From: Agriotes lineatus
Lineage: Eukaryota > Arthropoda > Insecta > Coleoptera > Elateridae
Direction of reading: 5' to 3'
NCBI GenBank assembly: GCA_940337035.1
Contig: CALNHX010003267.1
Span: 1-64,000, forward strand
Length of the DNA stretch: 64,000 bases
Shown here: piece by piece, positions 43,301 through 52,454 of the stretch
How positions within the stretch are numbered: the first letter of the stretch is position 1
How the letters are laid out: each line of letters opens with the position of its first letter
The notes under the pieces: generated by a model
Told to the model about the DNA's origin: nothing
The model's input: the letters and a program-made list of their open reading frames with translations, nothing else
Databases searched by the model: none
Made by a program: the position numbers and the translations under genes

Positions 43301-46300
43301 ATTGTACAGAAACAACTGTAAACTACTTTTAAATGCTTCAGAATGGCACCTACTGTTTTAGAAGTAGACAAAATCGCATTCTAGAGCCCGTAAACGCTCT
43401 GGCGGGCGAGCTGAGACGTTGTGGATACCATTTCGATAGTAGAAACGCCCTTAGGGTTTTTAATTTTAGTAACGCTATTTCGGTGTTTGAATGCGACTTC
43501 TTAATGGCCTCAAAATGCTACTAGAAGTACACACCATATTATAGTTAATAGAGAGTAATTGCAGAATGCTAAATATTGTACAGAAACAACTGTATACTAA
43601 TTTTAATTGCATAAGAATGGTACCTCCTGTTTTAGAAGTAGACTAAATGGCATGCTAGAGCCTGTAAACGCTTTGGAGGGCGAACTGAGACGGAAAATAT
43701 CATTTCGATAATAGAAACGTTCTTAGATTTTTTTAGTTTTAGTAACGCTATTACGATATTTGAATGCGTTTTCTTAATGGCCTCAAAATGCTACTAGCAG
43801 TACGTAACATATTATAATTAATAGACAGTAATTGCAGAATGCTAAATATAGTACAGAAACAACTGTATACTAATTTTAATTGCATGAGAATGGCACCTGC
43901 TGTTTTAGAAGTGGACTAAATGGAATGCTAGAGCCTGTAAACGCTTTGACGACCGATCTGAGACGTTTTTGATATCATTTCGATAATAGAATTTTTTTAG
44001 TTTTAGTAACGCTATTTCGACGTTTGAATGCGACTTCTTAATGGCCTCAAAAATCCTACTAGCAGTACGTAACATATTATAATTAATAGACAGTACTTGC
44101 ACAATGCTAAACATTGTACAAAAACAACTGTAAACTGCTTTTAAATGCATTAGAATGGCACCTACTGTTTTAGAAGTAGACAAAATGGCATTCTAGAACC
44201 TGTAAACGTTTTTGGCAACCGTTGGTATCATTTCGATAGTAGAAACGTTCTGAGTTTATTTTAGTTTTAGTAATGCTATTTCGATGTTTGACTGCGACTT
44301 CTTAATGACCTCAAAATGCTACTAGAGGTACATACCATATTATAGTTAATAGACAGTAACTGCAGAATGCTAAATATTGTACAGAAACAACTGTATACTA
44401 ACTTTAATTGCATCAGAATATCACCTACTGGTTTAGAAGTAGACTAAATGGCATGCTAGAGCCTGTAAACGCTTTTGGCAACCGTTCTGAGACGTTTTGG
44501 ATATCATTTCGATAATAGAAACATTCTTAGGTTTTTTTAGTTTTAGTAAAGCTATTTCGATGTTTGAATGCAACTTTTTAATGGCATCAAAATGCTACTA
44601 GCAGTACGTAACATATTATAATTAATAGACTGTAATTGCAGAATGCTAAATATTGTACAGAAACAACTGTATACTAATTTTAATTGCAACAGAATGGCAC
44701 CTACTGTTTTAGAAGTGGACTAAATGGCATGCTAGAGCCTGTAAACGCTTTGACGGCTGATCGGAGACGTTTTGAATATCATTTTGATAATAGAAACGTT
44801 CTTAGATTTTTTTAGTTTTAGTAACGCTATTTCGATGTTTGAATGCGACTTCTTAATGGCCTCAAAATGCTACTAGAAGTACATACCATATTATAGTTAA
44901 TAGACAGTAACTGCAGAATGCTAAATATTGTACAGAAACAACTGTATACTAACTTTAATTGCATCAGAATATCACCTACTGATTTAGAAGTAGACTAAAT
45001 GGCATGCTAGAGCCTGTAAACGCTTTTGGCAACCGTTCTGAGACGTTTTGGATATCATTTCGATAGTAGAAACGTTCTTAGATTTTTTTAGTTTTAGTAA
45101 CGCTATTTCGGTGTTTGACTGCTACTTCTTAATGGCCTCAAAAATCCTACTAGCAGTACGTAACATATTATAGTTAATAGACAGTAATTGCGGAATGCTA
45201 AATATTGTACAGAAACAACTGTATACTAATTTTAATTGCATCAGAATGGCACCTACTATTTTAGAAGTAGACTAAATGGCATGCTAGAGCCTGTAAACGC
45301 TTTGGCGGCCGATCTGAGACGTTTTGGATATCATTTCGATAATAGAAACCTTCTTAGATTTTGTTAGTTTTAGTAACGCCATTTCGGTGTTTGACTGCGA
45401 CTTCTTAATGGCCTCAAAATGCGACTAGAACTACATACCATATTATAGTTAATAGACAGTAATTGCAGAATGCTAAATATTGTACAGAAACAACTGTATA
45501 CTTATTTTAATTGCATCAGAATGGCACCTACTGTTTTAGAAGTAGACTAAATGGCATGCTAGAGCCTGTAAACTCTTTGGCGGCCGATCTGAGACGTTTT
45601 GGATATCATTTCGATTTTAGAAACCTTCTTAGATTTTTTTAGTTTTACTAACGCTATTTCGATGTTTGAATGCGACTTCTTAATGGCCTCAAATTGCTAC
45701 TAGAAGTACGTAACATATTATAATTAATAGACAGTAATTGCAGAATGCTAAACTAAAGATTGTACAGAAACAACTGTAAACTACTTTTAAATGCATCAGA
45801 ATGGCACCTACTGTTTTAGAAGTAGACAAAATCGCATTCTAGAGCCCGTAAACGCTCTGGCGGGCGAGCTGAGACGTTGTGGATACCATTTCGATAGTAG
45901 AAACGTCCTTAGGGTTTTTAATTTTAGTAACGCTATTTCGGTGTTTGAATGCGACTTCTTAATGGCCTCAAAATGCTACTAGAAGTACACACCATATTAT
46001 AGTTAATAGAGAGTAATTGCAGAATGCTAAATATTGTACAGAAACAACTGTATACTAATTTTAATTGCATAAGAATGGTACCTCCTGTTTTAGAAGTAGA
46101 CTAAATGGCATGCTAGAGCCTGTAAACGCTTTGGAGGGCGAACTGAGACGGAAAATATCATTTCGATAATAGAAACGTTCTTAGATTTTTTTAGTTTTAG
46201 TAACGCTATTACGATATTTGAATGCGTTTTCTTAATGGCCTCAAAATGCTACTAGCAGTACGTAACATATTATAATTAATAGACAGTAATTGCAGAATGC

Positions 46301-46700
46301 TAAATATTGTACAGAAACAACTGTATACTAATTTTAATTGCATGAGAATGGCACCTGCTGTTTTAGAAGTGGACTAAATGGAATGCTAGAGCCTGTAAAC
46401 GCTTTGACGACCGATCTGAGACGTTTTTGATATCATTTCGATAATAGAATTTTTTTAGTTTTAGTAACGCTATTTCGACGTTTGAATGCGACTTCTTAAT
46501 GGCCTCAAAAATCCTACTAGCAGTACGTAACATATTATAATTAATAGACAGTACTTGCACAATGCTAAACATTGTACAAAAACAACTGTAAACTACTTTT
46601 AAATGCTTTAGAATGGCACCTACTGTTTTAGAAGTAGACGAAATGGCATTCTAGAACCTGTAAACGTTTTTGGCAACCGTTGGTATCATTTCGATAGTAG
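40400..46700. repeat. Satellite block repeated three times, marked by deletion variants
   Basis: Three marker monomers occur in the same order three times. They are a variant with GAGACGGAAAATATC (40407, 43688, 46145), one lacking ACGTTCTTAGA after GATAATAGA (about 40706, 43985, 46445), and one with the short form CCGTTGGTATC (about 40927, 44210, 46670). The offsets are about 3281 and 2458 bp, about 12 and 9 monomers. The intervening monomers differ in number, so exchange keeps phase but changes length. Confidence 0.65.
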
Positions 46701-48929
46701 AAACGTTCTGAGTTTATTTTAGTTTTAGTAATGCTATTTCGATGTTTGACTGCGACTTCTTAATGACCTCAAAATGCTACTAGAGGTACATACCATATTA
46801 TAGTTAATAGACAGTAACTGCAGAATGCTAAATATTGTACAGAAACAACTGTATACTAACTTTAATTGCATCAGAATATCACCTACTGTTTTAGAAGTGG
46901 ACTAAATGGCATGCTAGAACCTGTAAACGCTTTGACGGCCGATTTGAGACGTTTTTGATATCATTTCGATAATAAAAACGTTCTAAAATTTTGTAGTTTT
47001 AGTAACGCTATTTCGATGTTTGAAGGCGACTTCTTAATGGCCTCAAAAATCCTACTAGCAGTACGTAACATATTATAATTAATAGACAGTACTTGCACAA
47101 TGCTAAACATTGTACAAAACCAACTGTAAACTACTTTTAAATGCATCAGAATGGCAACTACTGTTTTAGAAGCAGACAAAATGACATTCTAGAGTCTGTA
47201 AACGCTATGGCGGCCGATCTGCGACGTTTTGGATTTCATTTCGATAGTAGAAACGTTCTTAGATTTTTTTAGTTTTAGTAACGCTATTTCGGTGTTTGAC
47301 TGCTACTTCTTAATGGCCTCAAAAATCCTACTAGCAGTACGTAACATATTATAGTTAATAGACAGTAATTGCAGAATGCTAAATATTGTACAGAAACAAC
47401 TGTATACTAATTTTAATTGCATCAGAATGGCACCTACTGTTTTAGAAGTAGACTAAATGGCATGCTAGAGCCTGTAAACGCTTTTGGCAACCGTTCTGAG
47501 ACGTTTTGGATATCATTTCGATAATAGAAACATTCTTAGATTTTTTTAGTTTTAGTAAAGCTATTTCGATGATTGAATGCAACTTTTTAATGGCATCAAA
47601 ATGCTACTAGCAGTACGTAACATATTATAATTAATAGACTGTAATTGCAGAATGCTAAATATTGTACAGAAACAACTGTATACTAATTTTAATTGCAACA
47701 GAATGGCACCTACTGTTTTAGAAGTGGACTAAATGGCATGCTAGAGCCTGTAAACGCTTTGACGGCTGATCGGAGACGTTTTGAATATCATTTTGATAAT
47801 AGAAACGTTCTTAGATTTTTTTAGTTTTAGTAACGCTATTTCGATGTTTGAATGCGACTTCTTAATGGCCTCAAAATGCTACTAGAAGTACATACCATAT
47901 TATAGTTAATAGACAGTAACTGCAGAATGCTAAATATTGTACAGAAACAACTGTATACTAACTTTAATTGCATCAGAATATCACCTACTGTTTTAGAAGT
48001 GGACTAAATGGCATGCTAGAACCTGTAAACGCTTTGACGGCCGATTTGAGACGTTTTTGATATCATTTCGATAATAAAAACGTTCTAAAATTTTGTAGTT
48101 TTAGTAACGCTATTTCGATGTTTGAAGGCGACTTCTTAATGGCCTCAAAAATCCTACTAGCAGTACGTAACATATTATAATTAATAGACAGTACTTGCAC
48201 AATGCTAAACATTGTACAAAACCAACTGTAAACTACTTTTAAATGCATCAGAATGGCAACTACTGTTTTAGAAGCAGACAAAATGACATTCTAGAGTCTG
48301 TAAACGCTATGGCGGCCGATCTGCGACGTTTTGGATTTCATTTCGATAGTAGAAACGTTCTTAGATTTTTTTAGTTTTAGTAACGCTATTTCGGTGTTTG
48401 ACTGCTACTTCTTAATGGCCTCAAAAATCCTACTAGCAGTACGTAACATATTATAGTTAATAGACAGTAATTGCAGAATGCTAAATATTGTACAGAAACA
48501 ACTGTATACTAATTTTAATTGCATCAGAATGGCACCTACTGTTTTAGAAGTAGACTAAATGGCATGCTAGAGCCTGTAAACGCTTTGGCGGCCGATCTGA
48601 AACGTTTTGGATATGATTTCGATAATAGAAACCTTCTTAGATTTTTTTAGTTTTACTAACGCTATTTCGATGTTTGAATGCGATTTCTTAATGGTCTCAA
48701 ATTGCTACTAGAAGTACGTAACATATTATAGTTAATAGACAGTAATTGCAGAATGCTAAATATTGTACAGAAACAACTGTATACTTATTTTAATTGCATC
48801 AGAATGGCACCTACTGTTTTAGAAGTAGACTAAATGGCATGCTAGAGCCTGTAAACTCTTTGGCGGCCGATCTGAGACGTTTTGGATATCATTTCGATAA
48901 TAGAAACCTTCTTAGATTTTTTTAGTTTT

Positions 48930-48935
48930 ACTAAC
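48930..48935. repeat. Predicted 6-bp target-site duplication, left copy (ACTAAC)
   Basis: The satellite reads GTTTTACTAAC and should continue GCTATTTCGATG, as in the preceding monomers. Instead AGTAGG follows. Polintons are known to make 6-bp target duplications and to begin with AG. The right copy lies outside the window, so this is a prediction. Confidence 0.6.
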
Positions 48936-49215
48936 AGTAGGTAGCATTTGCCGGTTCTGAGACCTCCCCCCACCACTTTTTCAAGGTCAAGGTTACGGCC
49001 TTTTTCAAGGTCAAGGTTACGGCCTCCCCTGACGCGGCGCACTCCTTCCCCTGACGAGTCGGACTTCAAGGTCATTGACTGGGTTTGCAAAGCGCGTAAA
49101 CTTCAAGGCCAACGTTACTCCTTAGGCCCTCAAGGTCATTCGCTGGGATTGCACAGCACGAGTAAACTCCTCCCACCGCTAAGCTCTCAAGGCCGGAACC
49201 AACAGCAACGCATGT
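48936..49215. repeat. Probable left terminal inverted repeat (extent unknown)
   Basis: The first ~280 bp of the element are GC-richer than the satellite and the downstream AT-rich DNA. They contain short tandem repeats: a 24-bp unit twice at about 48977-49024 (TTTTTCAAGG with GGTTACGGCC), and a 64-bp-spaced pair starting at 49066 and 49130 (CAAGGTCATT, CTGGG, GTAAACT). Polintons end in long inverted repeats, but the partner copy lies outside the window, so the repeat and its length are inferred. Confidence 0.5.
48981..49195 (+). promoter_or_regulatory. Array of six nuclear-receptor half-sites (FTZ-F1/ERR type)
   Basis: The motif YCAAGGYCR occurs six times in one orientation: TCAAGGTCA at 48981, 49005, 49066 and 49130, TCAAGGCCA at 49103 and TCAAGGCCG at 49187. 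TCAAGGTCA is the established extended half-site bound by FTZ-F1/SF-1 and ERR orphan receptors. The array ends about 20 bp before a TATA box. Binding is an inference; the motifs also belong to short tandem repeats and may have multiplied with them. Confidence 0.55.
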
Positions 49216-49216
49216 G

Positions 49217-49225
49217 TATAAATAA
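49217..49225 (+). promoter_or_regulatory. TATA box for the 218-aa gene
   Basis: TATAAATAA lies directly downstream of the half-site array. Transcription should start about 30 bp on, near 49247. That excludes the ATG at 49228 from the message and selects the ATG at 49273. Confidence 0.7.
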
Positions 49226-49272
49226 AGATGTGCAATAGTGTAGCGGGCGTTGTACTAGCAAATACATTAGCA

Positions 49273-49929
49273 ATGGGAGACGAGAACATAAAAGAAGCTA
49301 TGGAAAATATAAAGCTTACACTGCTGAAGGCCAACTTTTTGCAACCATATCCAGTGTTATTAAATTCAACAACCTATCCTCTAAATAAATTGAGGAACAA
49401 ATTCGTGAGTGTGGGTTTAAGCTGCTATGGATCGTTTGTGCCGACAGTGTTGTTCTGTGGTACGGATTATAATTGGATGCGCATGGAGGAACCTATATTT
49501 AACGTGTTTTTGGACAATCAATGTATGATAAATAACTACTTTATCAGTGATGATGCTCAGCCACAACTGGTAGATATTGAACCTAATAGAAGAATATCTT
49601 GTAAGAAATTTCTAAACAAGAAAATGATTGAACTAGAGGAAATAGGGCGTAATCGAGTTGAACTAGACATGAAGTCCTTCGAAGAATTTTGGGAGCTGGT
49701 GCCGCTCATACAGTATAAAATAGAATGTTTAAAGTGCCAACAGTTTGGAAAATATTATAGCACAGTAATTGAAAGTATGTGGAATGAACCGGGTGATTTC
49801 AAAACAAACATTGCGAACGCGTTGCCTACATCGGAAAATGCGATGTGTATGTACGAAATGCTAAAATTTGCGTTGGACATTATACAGTGTGATATAGAAT
49901 GCAAACAAAGCGCGGTACGTAATAGTTAA
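49273..49929 (+). CDS. Element-terminal hypothetical protein, 218 aa
   Basis: First gene of the element, reading inward from the left terminus. I chose the ATG at 49273 (context GCAATGG) because an earlier in-frame ATG at 49228 lies only 3 bp behind the TATA box and would not be transcribed. The protein has no signal peptide or membrane segment. It has a beta-rich stretch with YGSFVPTVLFCG followed by aromatic residues at about residues 45-80, and a second half rich in acidic residues and cysteines with helical character. The pattern vaguely recalls small single-stranded-DNA-binding or PC4-like proteins carried by insect Polintons, but I cannot confirm that. A poly(A) signal follows 35 bp after the stop. 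Placement next to the terminal repeat suggests an early gene; this is inference. Confidence 0.75.
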   Translation: MGDENIKEAMENIKLTLLKANFLQPYPVLLNSTTYPLNKLRNKFVSVGLSCYGSFVPTVLFCGTDYNWMRMEEPIFNVFLDNQCMINNYFISDDAQPQLVDIEPNRRISCKKFLNKKMIELEEIGRNRVELDMKSFEEFWELVPLIQYKIECLKCQQFGKYYSTVIESMWNEPGDFKTNIANALPTSENAMCMYEMLKFALDIIQCDIECKQSAVRNS

Positions 49930-49963
49930 GTCTGTTTATTTTAAAATTGTAACAATGTAGAAA

Positions 49964-49969
49964 AATAAA
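49964..49969 (+). terminator. Poly(A) signal AATAAA for the 218-aa gene
   Basis: Canonical AATAAA 35 bp after the stop codon, followed by a T-rich stretch. Confidence 0.6.
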
Positions 49970-51105
49970 TTTTTGTAACTCTAGTCACTTTACATAAAAG
50001 TTGTGTATCTGTTCAGGTAGAGGTAACGAATAAACAAATAATGGGTGCCTTGAGTTGAATTTCCTCAAAAAGCATATTTAGAAAAACAGGAGTTTTGATA
50101 ATACAAATCATTTTGTCGTAAAACATACTGTAATTTAAATTTGTGTTGGCTTATTTAGTAATTTATGTAAGCATTACAAATAATGCGTTTTATTCAGAGA
50201 TAATCTATACTTGTATAGTATTAAAAACCAGAACGGTTTGCAAATGCAATTATAATTGACCGAACAAGTTTCAAAAGTGGAATGCGGTAGTCGGAATGCA
50301 ACGTCTGTTTTGTTATATTCTGCATTCCAAATTAGCTTTGTTGGAAAAATACAGTGCCGAATAAGGCTGCATTTTCGAAACAATGGTAGTATAAAAATTC
50401 CAAGCAAGGTTGACAGCGTTTAAAATTGTAATTCATGTTGCATTCGAAGCGATTAACAAAGTCCCTTATAAGGCTGTGAAGCTTGTTTTTGCATTACAAA
50501 TGAGTGGTTGTTGAAACGGATATCTTTGCATGGCAAAGAATTTAACCTTTATGGTCGATAATTATCAATTACTGTCCCAGACATGATCTTGAATTTTACT
50601 ATAAAACCTGACTGAAATGATTGTAAAAATGTAGTTGTTTATTCCTACCGAGAGATCGTTTTCAACAATAAAGCGGTGAGTAACTACTAAAGTTGTTTGT
50701 ATTTGCAAATTTAGTGCCAATTTTTAGATTCACTAACCAATGACTTGTTTCGCGTTTTACACCTATAATTTGGTTTTTACATTAATTTTCGTTTGTTTAA
50801 AAGATTTTAGAAATATTTTACACAAAAAGTTTAACCCCAAATTTAAATGTGGAAATATCTGCACAGTTATTTATTATTGGAATCTACATCACTAATTTAA
50901 CAAGTAATGGGATGTTATTATGTTTTTAAGGGTTTATCGTTTTAATCACTGCATTGTCGAGCGCTTATCTTATCTGTAAATGGGGGTTGTTACTGTAGGC
51001 CAGTTCGTCTTAGAAAAATACTTATGAAAGAGAACCTTTATGTACAGAAATTACAAAAACAATTAAAAGAAGCTCCAGGAAAAATGCACAGAATCTCTTT
51101 TAATC

Positions 51106-51216
51106 ACTATTAATGTTTCTGTGAGTGAATTATTGTTTGTTATTCAAGTTACGTACATAATTCTGTGTATTTTAAGTCAATTTTATATTCTTAAGTAGCA
51201 GATAAATGCTTGTGAC
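51106..51216 (+). repeat. Diverged direct repeat, copy 1 of 2
   Basis: The stretch from ACTATTAATGTTTCTGTGA to AGATAAATGCTTGTGA matches 51321-51434 over its length, with scattered substitutions and small indels and a start-to-start offset of 215 bp. Confidence 0.75.
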
Positions 51217-51320
51217 AAGGGAATTGCAATTTAAAAATTATATATCATTTTATTATTTATTTTATAACGGTATAACGGAAGCACTAGCTATACTGTATGT
51301 TTAGATAATTTAGTTATGTA

Positions 51321-51434
51321 ACTATTAGTGTTTCTGTGAATGAATTATTGATAATCAATGTATTATACATAAATAATTCTGTTGTTTATTTGAAGTCAAT
51401 TTCATATACTTAAGTAACAGATAAATGCTTGTGA
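51321..51434 (+). repeat. Diverged direct repeat, copy 2 of 2
   Basis: Second copy of the 51106-51216 unit. Shared blocks include GTTTCTGTGA, GAATTATTG, AAGTCAATTT and CAGATAAATGCTTGTGA. Confidence 0.75.
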
Positions 51435-51764
51435 TTACTGCTGTTCAGATGTGTTTTTATTCTACTTGAAGTTTTATATACACTTACGTGGTAATGTCTT
51501 GTTTCTTCGAGCTCTAATGTGTGGGTACTTGTTATCATTTTAAAGTATAAAAATAGCAGAAACCTATTTTTTTTTTTTACTCTTTCTATACGTACCACAA
51601 GACCTGCAGTTCGGGACACCCCTATTTGTAAAGCTTATTCCAGCTGTGGTCGCACCAATGTAAAATGAAGGCATTTAAGACTGTTTCTGTTTTTTGAATA
51701 ATTTGAATTGCCTCAGAACGAAGCCCAGCATACGATGAGAACTGCCAAAGTTACGCAAATTTAC

Positions 51765-51782
51765 GCAGACGCCTACGTCTGC
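51765..51782. other. Perfect 7-bp hairpin, 4-nt loop
   Basis: GCAGACG and CGTCTGC are perfect reverse complements separated by CCTA. It lies about 110 bp past the end of the minus-strand 118-aa gene. Its role is unknown. Confidence 0.5.
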
Positions 51783-51840
51783 AGCATATAGGGTTATATC
51801 GTGCCACCAAGAAAATAAGCCAAGTTACATACAGATAATT

Positions 51841-51846
51841 TTTATT
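51841..51846 (-). terminator. Poly(A) signal AATAAA for the 118-aa gene
   Basis: AATAAA on the minus strand (TTTATT on plus), about 45 bp downstream of the stop codon at 51891. Confidence 0.6.
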
Positions 51847-51890
51847 TCACACAAATATTTACACATACATAACTTCTATTTTCTACTTAA

Positions 51891-52247
51891 CTATTCCTCC
51901 AGGTTGTCAAAGTCCCTGAGCCGATTCTCATCTTCGCCCCAAGCCACCGTCTCCGCGTCGAAGAGCTCCTCCACCCGCTCTATGATTTCTTCCAGCTCCG
52001 GGATAATCCGGAAGCCGATGCGAACACCATTTAGGGACAGCTCACCTCTGTCGTACTGGAAGACGACCTCTTCCAAGTTTCTGCTACTAAAGAAATCGCG
52101 TAGCAGAATGTAGGCCTCGTCGTCCCTTCGGGGTTTCCAGGAGAAAGGTGGTTCGTCCCATACCTCGATCATTGTACCCGGAGCAGCAGCAGCATCCCTG
52201 CTCGGGACGAAGACGATGATGTGGTCGGTGAAGAGAAAAGACTGCAT
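51891..52247 (-). CDS. Small acidic hypothetical protein, 118 aa
   Basis: Intact ATG-initiated frame of 118 codons, clearly GC-richer than the flanking non-coding DNA. The protein is strongly acidic: an alternating hydrophobic N-terminus (FTDHIIVFVPS), a Pro/Trp-containing middle (EVWDEPPFSWKPRRDDEAY), then a Glu-rich helix around residues 80-95 and an acidic tail ending NLEE. I see no membrane segment, no cysteine motif and no catalytic signature, and I do not recognise the family. It is divergent from the 403-aa gene across a 207-bp shared upstream region. A poly(A) signal at 51841 supports a transcription unit. Expression and function are unproven. Confidence 0.65.
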   Translation of the reverse strand: MQSFLFTDHIIVFVPSRDAAAAPGTMIEVWDEPPFSWKPRRDDEAYILLRDFFSSRNLEEVVFQYDRGELSLNGVRIGFRIIPELEEIIERVEELFDAETVAWGEDENRLRDFDNLEE

Positions 52248-52402
52248 GGTTACTCTTCGACGATGTGTACGAGGATGATGGTTAAATAGGTAGCCTACAA
52301 CCTCGAAAACTTGTTGGGTAGGAAATCCGCGTACTGTGAATGCTTACCGTCCGTATGTGCAAGGTGACGTCTCCGCCCTGCAACCCATGGTCAACCAATG
52401 TG

Positions 52403-52437
52403 TACTTAAGCAATTCTCAAATGAGGAGCGGTCATTC
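52403..52437 (+). promoter_or_regulatory. Weak core promoter for the 403-aa gene
   Basis: A TATA-like TACTTAAG (52403) lies 31 bp before a TCATTC initiator-like site (A at 52434), with a CCAAT at 52395 just upstream. The implied 5' leader is about 20 nt. On the other strand a TATTTAA at about 52282-52288 may serve the 118-aa gene. Confidence 0.35.
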
Positions 52438-52454
52438 TCTTCTCTGCTGTCGCG

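Larger units (their letters stand above)
1..48935. repeat. 275-276 bp satellite DNA array, head-to-tail
   Basis: About 177 tandem copies of one AT-rich monomer fill the region. The motif TGGCGGCCGA recurs at 41, 316 and 591 (275 bp apart), and near-identical monomers start at 23345, 23621 and 23897 (276 bp). Landmarks in each monomer are a GCGGCCGATCTGAGACG block, a TTTTTTTAGTTTTAG T-rich block, TTCTTAATGGCCTC, ATTAATAGACAG, a TACA-N8-TGTA dyad and ATGCATCAGAATGG. All copies have one orientation, and I see no gene or transposon inside before the junction at 48936. Short ORFs of 62-92 codons recur with the monomer but are broken by single-base indels in many copies, so I do not call them genes. 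The size, AT richness and homogeneity fit centromeric or pericentromeric satellite; that location is an inference. Confidence 0.97.
49970..51840. other. AT-rich gene-poor segment inside the element
   Basis: About 1.9 kb with no ORF that I believe. Two minus-strand frames (77 codons at 50174-50407; 69 codons at 51410-51619, the latter opening with GTG) have no recognisable features. The segment holds one diverged direct repeat (51106-51216 and 51321-51434), a T run at about 51568 and a small hairpin at 51765-51782. It may be regulatory DNA, decayed sequence or captured host DNA. Confidence 0.6.

Noticed and set aside
1581..48281. Dozens of 62-92 codon ORFs in the satellite (plus-strand type MHQNGTYCFRSR and minus-strand type MSTSKTVGAILMHL)
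   Set aside because: They recur only because the monomer recurs, are broken by single-base indels in many copies, and have no start or promoter context.
1..48935. CENP-B box in the satellite
   Set aside because: The nearest stretch, TTTCGATAGTAGAAACG, lacks the required A and the CGGG core.
1..48935. CRISPR array
   Set aside because: The repetition is continuous 275-bp monomers without short repeats separated by unique spacers.
48842..49238. Overlapping ORFs crossing or next to the satellite-element junction (82 aa minus, 96 aa plus)
   Set aside because: One is a chimera of satellite and terminal repeat; both come from the short tandem repeats in the terminus and overlap the regulatory array.
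49228..49272. Upstream ATG of the element-terminal gene
   Set aside because: It lies 3 bp after the TATA box, so it would be upstream of the transcription start.
50174..50407. 77-aa minus-strand ORF in the AT-rich segment
   Set aside because: No coding-like composition, motif or promoter; it is the size expected by chance.
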